64,000 nucleotides of DNA from JAABRU01 sp050180235 (GTDB lineage: Bacteria > Desulfobacterota > Desulfobacteria > Desulfobacterales > Desulfococcaceae): positions 1-64,000 of the forward strand of contig JBFXEJ010000005.1 in assembly GCA_050180235.1 (NCBI GenBank), given 5' to 3'. The notes under the pieces are model-generated. The model had not been told where the DNA came from. It made no database searches and saw only the letters and a program-made list of their open reading frames with translations. The first letter of the stretch is position 1, and every line of letters begins with the position of its first letter. This document shows, piece after piece, positions 34,471 to 42,526 of the stretch. A program made the translations under genes and the position numbers.

Positions 34471-35081
34471 GAAATTTAATTACCCGCATTCCCGCTGACC
34501 TGCCGGAGTTCCGCATTGATGCTGTTCACAGCAGCAGATACTTTGTCTATGCCCTGTGCCGGTTCAGCGGAAGGCTACGCAATTTCAGTCACCATCTTCC
34601 CGGCTTTTTCCGTATCGGAGGCGACATTGGAAAAAGCCGGGCCTGTCATGGAAACCGGGTAAGTCAGTATAAATTTTCGGGTATAAAGTCAATGCCGTTT
34701 CCTTAAGCATAAAATTCCCCTCCCCCGGCGGGAGGGGTCAGGGGAGGGGGGAAAATGAAACCCTGTAGTCAGATGATGTTTTCACCCTCCCCCCGCCCCT
34801 CCCTCAAGGGAGGGGAGCCTTAAGGAAACGGCATTGGGTATAAAGTTTTCAGAAAAATCCGGTTTTCCGGGAAAACCGGATTTTCTGAATACACGAAAAA
34901 ATTCGTCTTCCTGACCGTTTAACTGCCTTTTCTGATTCGGCTGACCGTATCTGCAATCAGGCTTTCTGTATTTTTTTGCGGCTTGGGCGGCCAGAGTTCC
35001 CAACTCTCCTGCCACAACTGCGGCCACTGCCGCATTCAGGTACGGCAGATTGGTCTGAAACGCCACAGCATCAATTATTTA
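34471..35081 (-). pseudogene. Methyl-accepting chemotaxis protein remnant
   Basis: Reading the minus strand, pieces of an MCP signalling domain follow in correct order. IDAVAFQTNLPYLNAAV (hairpin tip, then an internal deletion of about 19 residues) runs into AVVAGELGTLAAQAAKK. After a frameshift in a poly-A run comes NTESLIADTVSRIRKGS and an in-frame stop. Then a 36-base palindrome and the family I element (34690-34836) intervene. The gene resumes as AFSNVASDTEKAGKMVTEIA, a TAG stop, and AEPAQGIDKVSAAVNSINAE, ending near 34471. The upstream sensor half is missing. The intact receptor at 5201 is only distantly similar. Confidence 0.8.
34690..34836. mobile_element. MITE-like element, family I copy 2 (147 bp)
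   Basis: Ends CAATGCCGTTTCCTTAAG / CTTAAGGAAACGGCATTG and perfect 10 bp target duplication GGTATAAAGT (34680-34689, 34837-34846). Nearly identical to 8772-8919. It splits the MCP remnant. Confidence 0.92.
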
Positions 35082-35256
35082 ACTGTTTAATTTTTTTATC
35101 TTTAAAAATATATATCTATAAACATTCTGTAAAATATCATGTATTTTTCCCAAAACCAAGTGTTTTTTTCTGTCCAAAAAAACAGACTATTCAGGGTTAA
35201 GGTCATATTCAGGAACTATTTTAAGAGGATATGCGGATAGTCCTTAACTGGAATAA

Positions 35257-35463
35257 GGTGATTTCTGAAAATATAGTTCTTTTACCAACTTTTGTCCTCT
35301 GCAAAACCCGGTGGAGGAGTGCAAAAATTAAGCGGAGCGGTTTTTTGCACAGAGGATAAAAGTTGAGGAAAATACTATAAATATCCCGGTTCAGTTTACA
35401 GGCACAGGGCAAAAGCCGGAAGCTTTTGATACTTTGGCGGTATATTCTTTTCTGGAAATCTCC
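35257..35463. repeat. Family III repeat carrying a nested insertion
   Basis: Family III ends (GGTGATTTCTGAAAATA, GGAAATCTCC) are kept, but about 105 bases are inserted after the first 20. The insert has its own inverted arms (CAACTTTTGTCCTCTGC / AGAGGATAAAAGTTG) and the GCAAAAATTAAGCGGAGCGG core of family V. Confidence 0.7.
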
Positions 35464-35738
35464 TAAGTATTTTTTGAGTTAAAGATCGGAAGCGGCTGAA
35501 TTGTCTGAAAACGGATATTGCAGGCTGGTTTCAAAATTTGCCACAATATTTTTCTTGACTATCTTCTTTTTGAAATGATAAGAAAAAAATGGCATTGCTG
35601 AAAGTTATGCCCAGACAAATCCCCAAAAACAGGGCTGTCTCATCATACAGAATCATATTGTAAAAGAAAATATGTAAAACAGCTAATTGGAGATGATATG
35701 ATTACTGCAAACAAATATTATGTCTATGATTATACAAT

Positions 35739-35805
35739 CAATGCCGTTTCCTTAAGGCTCTCCTCCCTTGAGGAGGGGAATTTTCTGCTTAAGGAAACGG
35801 CATTG
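35739..35805. mobile_element. MITE-like element, family I minimal copy (67 bp)
   Basis: Same 18-base ends with only a single short palindrome (CTCCTCCCTTGAGGAGGGG) between. Perfect 10 bp target duplication ATTATACAAT (35729-35738, 35806-35815). Lies 28 bases upstream of the FecR-domain gene, next to its ribosome site. Confidence 0.92.
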
Positions 35806-35833
35806 ATTATACAATTGCAAAAAGGAGAATTCC

Positions 35834-36559
35834 ATGTCCCATAATATTATTGATCGCCGATCTTTTATCCGCAGCCTGCCGTTTTTCGGGCTGATGGGTA
35901 TGACTGATCCGCTCTGTCTGATCCGCAATGCCCTGGCGATGGGGAGTAAAGATTTTCCCCAGGGATTCAATGAAATAAAGGGGGATGTCCGGCTCAACGG
36001 CATTCCAGCGCAGGTCGGGGCGGTGGTAAAGTACGGGGATACAGTGACAACCGGGCAGCCTGAAAGCCGGGCAGTTTTTGTTGTGGGGCAGGATGCGTAT
36101 CTGCTCCGGGAGAATACACATGTGGAGATCCGCTCAGCAGATATGAAAGAGCAGACAGCAGATTTTCTGCGCGTGGTCAGGGGGAAAATGCTGGCTGTGT
36201 TCGGAAAAGGGAACAAACGCATTGAAATGCCTACAGCCATAGCCGGTATCCGGGGAACAGGCATGTACACAGAGGCTGAACCGGAGCGCACCTATATCTG
36301 CACCTGTTACGGGGTTTTTGATATTCATCCGGTAAACAAACCGGAGCAGGGCGAGCATCTGATTGCCAGACATCATGAATATCCGAGATATATTTACGCA
36401 TCCGGTGATACTCAGAAAATCATCAGCCCCGCGCCAATGATCAACCATACAGACGCGGAACTGATACTGCTGGAATCCCTTGTGGGGCGCAAACCGCCTT
36501 TTGCCACAAGGGAATTCAAAGATTATCAGGGACAGGGTGGAAACGGTGGCGGGTACTGA
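35834..36559 (+). CDS. FecR-domain protein with a Tat-like leader
   Basis: 241 residues. The N-terminus MSHNIIDRRSFIRSLPFFG carries a twin-arginine motif (RRSFIR) and a hydrophobic stretch, so export by Tat is likely. Residues about 45-155 form a FecR-type beta domain: IKGDVRLNGIPAQVGAVVKYGDTVTT, SRAVFVVGQDAYLLRENTHVEI, MPTAIAGIRGTGMY. Many FecR-domain proteins outside iron-transport loci bind peptidoglycan or surface polymers, and no sigma factor or TonB receptor is near, so iron signalling is not supported. The C-terminus is Gly-rich. Start supported by AAAAGGAG; a 67 bp mobile element ends 28 bases upstream. Confidence 0.82.
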   Translation: MSHNIIDRRSFIRSLPFFGLMGMTDPLCLIRNALAMGSKDFPQGFNEIKGDVRLNGIPAQVGAVVKYGDTVTTGQPESRAVFVVGQDAYLLRENTHVEIRSADMKEQTADFLRVVRGKMLAVFGKGNKRIEMPTAIAGIRGTGMYTEAEPERTYICTCYGVFDIHPVNKPEQGEHLIARHHEYPRYIYASGDTQKIISPAPMINHTDAELILLESLVGRKPPFATREFKDYQGQGGNGGGY

Positions 36560-36642
36560 GTGATCTGTCAAAGGTTAATGCCCGGTTCTTTTTCAGATTT
36601 TATATTACAGTTTTTTATTTCGGTATCTGCTGTTCAAAAATT

Positions 36643-36708
36643 GATAGTGGGTCAAACCGGGGCAGCGGGACTTTTAATACCGGCTGTCAGCCTTTTTGAT
36701 CCACTATC
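36643..36708. mobile_element. MITE-like element, family II minimal copy (66 bp)
   Basis: Ends GATAGTGGGTCAAA / TTTGATCCACTATC and perfect 8 bp target duplication CAAAAATT (36635-36642, 36709-36716). Confidence 0.85.
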
Positions 36709-36735
36709 CAAAAATTGTGGGTGGCAGATTGGATT

Positions 36736-36837
36736 ATACCAATTCGCCATTGACTTTATACAATACAGTCAGTTTTTTCTGTCTGATTACAAAATACTGT
36801 TTTTTTCAGAAGCATGTTTTCAGCAGCGATTTGGTAT
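36736..36837. repeat. Family V repeat (102 bp)
   Basis: Ends ATACCAATTCGCCATTGA and GCGATTTGGTAT. It ends 20 bases before the phosphodiesterase start and so forms its 5' region. An isolated half-end (GATACCGATTCGCCACTGA) lies just after that gene at 37335. Confidence 0.7.
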
Positions 36838-36856
36838 TATATATAAGGAAGATAAT

Positions 36857-37336
36857 ATGTCAGAATTAAAGAAAGAAAAATACATGGTCGGAGTTATTTC
36901 TGATACACACGGGCTGCTGCGATCTGAAATATATAAAACCTTCAAATACGTTGACCTGATTATTCATGCCGGTGATGTGGGCTCAAAGGAAGTGCTGAAG
37001 GAACTGGAAAAAATCGCTCCGATAGTTGCAGTACAGGGAAATACCGACGGTAAATGGGCAGATTGTCTGCATAGCACAGAAGTGGCACAGATCGGAGATG
37101 TGCAGTGTTATGTGCTCCACGATCTCTGGCTTTTTGATCTGGATCCGAAAACAGCAGGTTTTCATGCCGTTATCAGCGGTCATACCCATCGGCCAAAGAT
37201 TGAAAACAAAGACGGTGTTCTCTATCTCAATCCTGGCAGTGCAGGACCGAGACGATTTGACTGTCCTATTTCTGTGGCTCTGCTCGAAATTCAGGGAACA
37301 CGGCTGCTTCCGGAAATTGTGGAATTTAAGCTGTGA
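36857..37336 (+). CDS. YfcE/MJ0936-type metallophosphodiesterase
   Basis: 159 residues, the compact calcineurin-like phosphoesterase fold. Metal ligands visible in order: ISDTHG (Asp, His), HAGDVGS (Asp), VQGNTDGKW (Asn), LHD (His), and SGHTHRP (His, His). Family members hydrolyse phosphodiesters such as 2',3'-cyclic nucleotides; the true substrate is unknown. Cytoplasmic. The ATG after AAGGAAGAT is chosen; a longer frame upstream runs through repeat DNA and is not credible. Monocistronic, flanked by family V repeat sequence on both sides. Confidence 0.9.
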   Translation: MSELKKEKYMVGVISDTHGLLRSEIYKTFKYVDLIIHAGDVGSKEVLKELEKIAPIVAVQGNTDGKWADCLHSTEVAQIGDVQCYVLHDLWLFDLDPKTAGFHAVISGHTHRPKIENKDGVLYLNPGSAGPRRFDCPISVALLEIQGTRLLPEIVEFKL

Positions 37337-37426
37337 TACCGATTCGCCACTGAAAATATACTATAGGCTTTAAGAAAATATTTTTGGGGATTCCTGCAGG
37401 TTGGGTTGAGGAACGAAACCCGGCAA

Positions 37427-38680
37427 TCAGGAAATGACCTGTGTTTTTTCCGGAGAAGTGATGGCCATGATCCTTTCGCTTATCGGCGGATGGGAATAAT
37501 GGAGAAAGACATACAGGGGATGGGGAAGCAGGTTGGAAAGATTGCCCGCGGTCAGTTTTTTAAGTGCGCTGATCAGATCTGACGGATTACGGGTGGTTTC
37601 CACAGCGAAACGGTCAGCCTCAAATTCGTTTTTCCGGGAAAGCATCTGCATGAGAATTCCCAGGAAAAAATCAATGGGCGTAAGCAGCATTCCGAAAAAA
37701 ATCATGCCTGCATATACTGAGGAATGCGTCATGTAAAATGCGTCAAACAGTTCCTGACGGGAAATGAAAAGGGACAAAAGCCAGAAAACAATGCCTGTGT
37801 GAACAATGCCGATAATCAGTCCCTGCAGGATATGTTTTTTTTTGTAATGTCCGATTTCATGGGCCAGCACGGTCAGCAGTTCCGGAACACTGTGCTGTGC
37901 AATCAGAGTGTCAAACAGGACAATGCGTTTTTTTTTGCCAAAACCCGTGAAAAAGGCATTGGATTTGGCGGATCGCCTGGAACCGTCCATTACAAAAACA
38001 CCGCTGAGTGGATAGGCAACTTTGCGGGCATAGTCTGTAATGCTTTGTTTGAGTTCCGAGTCTTCCAGAGGTTCAAAGCGGTTGAAAAGAGGCATGATCC
38101 ATGTGGGCGCGGCATACTGCATAAGCAGCATAAATAAGGTGACAGCCAGCCAGCAGTACCACCAGGCATTGTTTCCGGCGTATTCAAAAAATCCCAGCAC
38201 TGCCCCAAGCAGAGGCGCTCCCAGGAATACCGAAAGAAGCAAAGCCTTAATCCGATCCGCAGTGAATGTTTTCCAGTCTGTTTTGTTGAAACCAAAGGAT
38301 TCCTCAATGACAAATGTGGCGTAAACAGAAAAGGGAAGTGACAGCAGACTTTTGAGCAGCAGGAGAATTCCAATGTAAACAACACCGGTCAGCACAGGCC
38401 CCCATCCGGCTGATCTGACCCATTTGTCCAGCAGGTCAAATCCTCCGGAAAACCAGAAGATCAGAAAGACAAGTAGATCGAAACCTCCGCTGATCCATCC
38501 GAAACGGGTGTTGACCCGGAGATATTCCTGGGACTTCCGGTAGCGTTCCGGATCATATATGTCCCTGAATTCTTCGGGAGGATCTGTACGGAGCCTTCGC
38601 AGGTTGAGAATGTCGGCTGCAAGTTCCAGCAAAAAGCAGAAAAGCAGAGTTGTCAGGATAATGACTGCAATGAAATTCAT
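37427..38680 (-). CDS. M48-family membrane metalloprotease (Ste24/CAAX protease-like)
   Basis: 417 residues with an N-terminal membrane helix, a CAAX_prot N-terminal domain with further helices, and the zinc motif LAHEIGHYKKKH. The third zinc ligand lies in KNEFEADRFAV. Also conserved: MDGSRRSAKSNAFFTGFGKKKRIVLFDT and YSHPPISERI. Ste24-type proteases act in the membrane on proteins or peptides; bacterial members serve in membrane quality control. Start supported by GAAAGGAATA. It is followed on the same strand (upstream in transcription) by the 38699 gene, 18 bases away, so the three minus-strand genes DHH - unknown - M48 probably form one operon. Confidence 0.92.
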   Translation of the reverse strand: MNFIAVIILTTLLFCFLLELAADILNLRRLRTDPPEEFRDIYDPERYRKSQEYLRVNTRFGWISGGFDLLVFLIFWFSGGFDLLDKWVRSAGWGPVLTGVVYIGILLLLKSLLSLPFSVYATFVIEESFGFNKTDWKTFTADRIKALLLSVFLGAPLLGAVLGFFEYAGNNAWWYCWLAVTLFMLLMQYAAPTWIMPLFNRFEPLEDSELKQSITDYARKVAYPLSGVFVMDGSRRSAKSNAFFTGFGKKKRIVLFDTLIAQHSVPELLTVLAHEIGHYKKKHILQGLIIGIVHTGIVFWLLSLFISRQELFDAFYMTHSSVYAGMIFFGMLLTPIDFFLGILMQMLSRKNEFEADRFAVETTRNPSDLISALKKLTAGNLSNLLPHPLYVFLHYSHPPISERIMAITSPEKTQVIS

Positions 38681-38698
38681 CCGGGTATTCCTTTCAGC

Positions 38699-39514
38699 TT
38701 AATGCTGCCAGTCTATGTCATTATATTCAAAACTGCTTTCATTCTCATCCTCATGTGCGGTCTGGGCTTCCAGCACGGCGCAGTCAATAATGCTGAATAT
38801 GCCTTCTTCCGATATATTGTCGTTAATGGCCAGATCAATATTTTCCGCTGTTTTGGACAGAAAATGGGGAAGATCCTCCCAGCGAATCAGACCGTTCGCC
38901 ACTGCATCCAGCATTTTTTCTGAAACCACATGCATCCAGCACCGGGAATTGACACCTTCCAATGCCTTTGTTTTGGGCAGTTTGTTCCGTAACAGCAGTT
39001 CCGGCAGTTCGCAGATGTTCCGGGCCCCCAGGGAGGCAATGATGGCCGTGTTCTGGGCAGTGCAGGAGGAGCATATGCGGTTGGCAGATTCCGGATCATT
39101 GAGTGTGATTCTGCCTTCGGCAATACTGACATTACGGGGCATAACTTTCCCGGATACCAGAGGAATCAGGGTTTTCAGAAAATCATCCGCTGCGCTGTCC
39201 TTTCCGGTTTCCGCAGCAGGCATCTCATTTTCTTCGCTGCTCTTATGCGTTACAGATTCCTGATCCTCTTTCACTCTCAGTGAGTATTCCCCCAGCCTGA
39301 GCAGGAGTGCCCGGGAGTCAAAAAATGGCAGCCGAGTGCCAACCACTTCTTCATAGCTTTCCCTGATTCTTCTGATCCGGTTATAATACTCCTCTTTGGT
39401 GATAAGGCCCTTTTCAATCATCAGATGCACCATAGCGTGCAACTGAATCACTGCCGCGGTCAGTGTCTGGTTCAGACTGAGCAGTTCCTGATCCGTGTCT
39501 GTTCTTTTTTCCAT
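38699..39514 (-). CDS. Uncharacterised 271-residue cytoplasmic protein
   Basis: I do not recognise a named domain. The N-terminus is helical (LLSLNQTLTAAVIQLHAMVHLMIEKGLITKEEY is a helix-turn-helix-like helical pair), followed by a charged linker at about 90-120. The middle contains a cysteine motif ICSSCTAQNTA, and the C-terminal part is helical and acidic. No signal peptide. ATG 39514 is chosen because GACGAGGT precedes it and the more upstream in-frame start overlaps the DHH gene. It lies 19 bases after the DHH stop and 18 before M48, so it is likely cotranscribed with them. Confidence 0.7.
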   Translation of the reverse strand: MEKRTDTDQELLSLNQTLTAAVIQLHAMVHLMIEKGLITKEEYYNRIRRIRESYEEVVGTRLPFFDSRALLLRLGEYSLRVKEDQESVTHKSSEENEMPAAETGKDSAADDFLKTLIPLVSGKVMPRNVSIAEGRITLNDPESANRICSSCTAQNTAIIASLGARNICELPELLLRNKLPKTKALEGVNSRCWMHVVSEKMLDAVANGLIRWEDLPHFLSKTAENIDLAINDNISEEGIFSIIDCAVLEAQTAHEDENESSFEYNDIDWQH

Positions 39515-39533
39515 TCTGAATACCTCGTCCCGG

Positions 39534-40454
39534 TCACCCGTCCTTCTGCATTTGGTCAATAATTTCGTTCAGCACCTGCTCCCGGTCTTCTGCATTCACC
39601 TGGCAGGAACCTACACGCAGATGCCCGCCGCCTCCGTATTTCAGCATCAGGCGGCCCACATCTGTGCAACTGCTGCGGTTGAGGATACTGTGACCGCAGG
39701 TAAATACCACCTTCTGTCTGTTTGGCCCCCACATCATCCGGACTTCGATATTCTGATCCGGAAAAAGCGCATATGGAAGAAAACGGTTGCCCGCGTATAT
39801 GGTTTCTTCGCTGAGCAGATTGATTATAAGAACATTCCCTGCTGTCCGGGCGCACCTGCGGATCATTTCCTCAAAATGCGCCTGCTGTTCGGCATAGCGT
39901 TCTATCCGCTCCCTGACATCCGGCAGTTTCAGAATCTCCCCTGCGCGCAGACTGCGGCAGTAGCGGATCATGTTTACCATAAACTGCATACTGCTGATAC
40001 GGAAATCATCAAAACGGCCCAGACCGGTGCGGGGATCCAGCAGAAGTCCGATGAGAATCCATCCTGAGGGGCTTAGGATTTCCTCACGGGTCAGAACAGC
40101 GGAATCATATTTGTTGACAGCCTCCAGCAGGGGCAGAAATTTTGTTCCGAATTTTTTTTCCCCGCCAAAATAATCCCACACAACCTGGGCAGCACTCGGA
40201 GCAGACCTGCAGTCTCCCCTGAATTCGAGTTCCCTGATATTGACCCTGTTCATTTCACTGACATGATGGTCAAACCAGAAAGCGCATCCCGGAGAATAAG
40301 GCATATTGGCAATGATATCATCGGAAGTGACTGTCAGAAGACCGTCCTGAATCACTTTGGGGTGAACAAATTTGTATTTGTCCACCAGCCCGGCTTCTTC
40401 CAGAAATACTGCGCACACCAGACCGTCAAAATCTGTCCGTGTAATAAGTCTCAT
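39534..40454 (-). CDS. DHH-family phosphoesterase
   Basis: 306 residues. DHH motifs: TRTDFDGLVCAVFL (metal-binding DxD), YSPGCAFWFDHHVSE (the DHH signature), and AVNKYDSAVL; the C-terminal DHHA1-like end has KYGGGGHLRVGSC. The superfamily contains RecJ, nanoRNases, c-di-AMP phosphodiesterases and exopolyphosphatase-like enzymes, all Mn-dependent. Full-length, cytoplasmic. Its substrate cannot be decided; short-oligonucleotide or cyclic dinucleotide cleavage is plausible. Start supported by GGAGGAGAAATT. First gene of a probable operon with the unknown gene and M48. Confidence 0.9.
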   Translation of the reverse strand: MRLITRTDFDGLVCAVFLEEAGLVDKYKFVHPKVIQDGLLTVTSDDIIANMPYSPGCAFWFDHHVSEMNRVNIRELEFRGDCRSAPSAAQVVWDYFGGEKKFGTKFLPLLEAVNKYDSAVLTREEILSPSGWILIGLLLDPRTGLGRFDDFRISSMQFMVNMIRYCRSLRAGEILKLPDVRERIERYAEQQAHFEEMIRRCARTAGNVLIINLLSEETIYAGNRFLPYALFPDQNIEVRMMWGPNRQKVVFTCGHSILNRSSCTDVGRLMLKYGGGGHLRVGSCQVNAEDREQVLNEIIDQMQKDG

Positions 40455-40760
40455 AATTTCTCCTCCTGAAGAACCGCAGAATTGTTCTTAAAATACAGGT
40501 CAATGGGCGATTCCTGCAAAAAAGGGCATAAGTATTATAAATTTCATATCAATTCATTGACTTATAGCATAAAAACAGACAGCGCACAATATTTTTTATG
40601 TTTTCTTTATGATACAGTCTCTGATTGCAGGCAGAAAAATCTTTACTGCCAAAGGGCAAACAGATATATTGGGTTCCGGGTTCGGGCAGTCCGAAATCCG
40701 GCACAGAGTATCCGGAATCCCCGGAATCTGCAAACAACCACGGTGAAACATGGTGAAAAA
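40455..40760. other. Divergent spacer between the DHH gene and nagZ
   Basis: 306 bases. Contains a TTGACTTATAGCATAAA string near 40557 without a good -10 partner, and short CCGGAATC repeats near 40705-40728. No gene or structured RNA recognised. Confidence 0.35.
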
Positions 40761-41753
40761 ATGACACTGACAGATGAAAAACTTGCAGGCCAGCGCCTGA
40801 TGGCCGGATTTGACGGAACCGGACTTAACAGCGATCTGAAATATCTTGTCTCTGAGTTGAAAGTCGGGGGAATCATTCTTTTCTCCCGGAATATAGAATC
40901 CCCCAAACAGCTTTCCTGCCTCTGCCGGTCGGTTCAGGCATACGCGGCCTCATGCGGACAGCCTCCCCTGCTGATTGCCATTGATCAGGAAGGCGGAGCT
41001 GTGGCCCGTCTGAAATGGCCCTTTACGGAATTTCCGGCAAGGCCGCCGGTCACAAATATGAAAGATGCCGAACATCTGGCCTGCGTGATGGCCTGGGAGC
41101 TTGCGGCAATGGGTATCAATATGAATATGGCTCCGGTAATGGATGCGGCTCCCAAAACTATGAAAAGCATTATGTCCGGACGGGCCTTCAGTCATGATCC
41201 GCATACAGTTTCGGAACTGGGATGCAGGGTGATTGAAATTTTTCAGCGGCACAGTATTATGGCTGTGGCAAAGCATTTTCCCGGTATTGGCCGCACTGTG
41301 ACAGATTCCCATGAAGACCTGCCTTTTATGGAAGGAGATATGGATGACCTGTATTCCTTTGATCTGATTCCTTTTCAGGCCGCTGTCCGGCAGAACGTGG
41401 CGGGCATGATGCTTTCCCATATCCTGTACCGGAAAATTGATCCCCGGTGGCCTGCGTCCCTTTCGGTTCCCGTTGCAAAGGTTCTGCTTCGGGAGCGTAT
41501 GGGTTACAGGGGTCTGGTTCTGACCGATGATCTGGATATGGGAGCCATTGGAAAGCACTATGATATGGAAACTTCCATCCGCCAGATTCTGCTGGCTGAT
41601 ATTGACATTGTCCTGATCTGCCACAAAGGCCCGAACACCGGCATTGCACGGGATGAGATTCTGCGGGGCATAAATGGGGAAAAAAGCCTTAGACAGGGTT
41701 GCGAAACCTCTGTCCGCAGAATCCTGGAAATGAAGCAGACATACCGTGTATAA
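40761..41753 (+). CDS. nagZ: Beta-N-acetylhexosaminidase, GH3 (NagZ-like)
   Basis: 330 residues, glycoside hydrolase family 3. NagZ removes N-acetylglucosamine from muropeptides during cell-wall recycling in the cytoplasm. Motifs: IDQEGGAVARLK, the GH3 core AKHFPGIGRTVTDSHEDLP with the flexible-loop Asp/His pair used as acid/base, and LTDDLDMGAIG with the nucleophile Asp. No signal peptide, consistent with cytoplasmic location. ATG at 40761 is chosen since the domain starts there; the frame is open further upstream but the translation is not protein-like. murA elsewhere in the window acts in the same cell-wall pathway. Confidence 0.9.
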   Translation: MTLTDEKLAGQRLMAGFDGTGLNSDLKYLVSELKVGGIILFSRNIESPKQLSCLCRSVQAYAASCGQPPLLIAIDQEGGAVARLKWPFTEFPARPPVTNMKDAEHLACVMAWELAAMGINMNMAPVMDAAPKTMKSIMSGRAFSHDPHTVSELGCRVIEIFQRHSIMAVAKHFPGIGRTVTDSHEDLPFMEGDMDDLYSFDLIPFQAAVRQNVAGMMLSHILYRKIDPRWPASLSVPVAKVLLRERMGYRGLVLTDDLDMGAIGKHYDMETSIRQILLADIDIVLICHKGPNTGIARDEILRGINGEKSLRQGCETSVRRILEMKQTYRV

Positions 41754-41862
41754 ACCGGGTGAATGCGCGGCAGGATTTTCCCTATTCCGGAATACACTGT
41801 TTTCCCCATTGTATTTTTTCGGTTTTTCATATAGGTAAATAAACGGACTCAGTATCCTCCTT

Positions 41863-42315
41863 CTATTTCTGTCCTTTGAAACCGCTTGTGCCGGTCAGCC
41901 CCGGCATAAGCGGTTTTTCACTGTATGATGCCATTCCGGATTCCACTGCTTCGATAATATCCTGCAAAGACCAGGGTTTATGGATGCACCGATGCAAAGG
42001 AAGTTTTTCCCGCAACTGTCCGAGTGTATGGGGATCAACCTGGCCGGTCAGCATTACCGCTATGATTTCCGGATATTTCTGATGCACCTGAATCAGAAAT
42101 TCATCCCCGCGCACATCCGGCATGAGATAATCTGAAAAAATCAGGCATTGTATTGGCCTCTCTACACTCAGTTCCTCAATAACCTCCCATCCCTCTTCAG
42201 CGCTTTCAGCAACCTCGTAACGGTATTTGTCAGCGAAAATATAGCGGATCTGCTTTTTTAGGGTTTCCAGAATAAATTTTTCGTCATCAACACATAATAT
42301 GGTGGGTTTTGACAT
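41863..42315 (-). CDS. Response regulator with an RpfG-type receiver only
   Basis: 150 residues, a single receiver domain: acidic pair in LCVDDEKFIL, phospho-acceptor Asp in IFSDYLMPDVRG, Thr in MLTGQ, Lys in IHKPWSLQDI. The C-terminal 25 residues carry no output domain. Such stand-alone receivers pass phosphoryl groups or bind partners. The KPW and GQ variants are common in receivers paired with HD-GYP or hybrid kinases. No kinase is adjacent; the hybrid kinase at 3131 is a far possible partner. Divergent from pgi. Confidence 0.9.
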   Translation of the reverse strand: MSKPTILCVDDEKFILETLKKQIRYIFADKYRYEVAESAEEGWEVIEELSVERPIQCLIFSDYLMPDVRGDEFLIQVHQKYPEIIAVMLTGQVDPHTLGQLREKLPLHRCIHKPWSLQDIIEAVESGMASYSEKPLMPGLTGTSGFKGQK

Positions 42316-42526
42316 GGGATTTTCCTGTTCATTACGGACGCCATCAGCACAGGCGACTGTGTTATATTTTGAAATAATTATAATTTATCCGGGAGATCCC
42401 CGGTTTTCCCTTTGTGGTTGACCTCTGCATACGGCTGTGATATGAATTTCTGTAACTGTGTTTTCAGTATGCTTAAATCCATCTTCCTGTTTTTACTCAA
42501 ACATTCACTGCAAAGGAATATTTTCG

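Noticed and set aside
34407..34706. 99-codon plus-strand frame upstream of the family I element
   Set aside because: It lies over the minus-strand MCP remnant and the translation is not protein-like.
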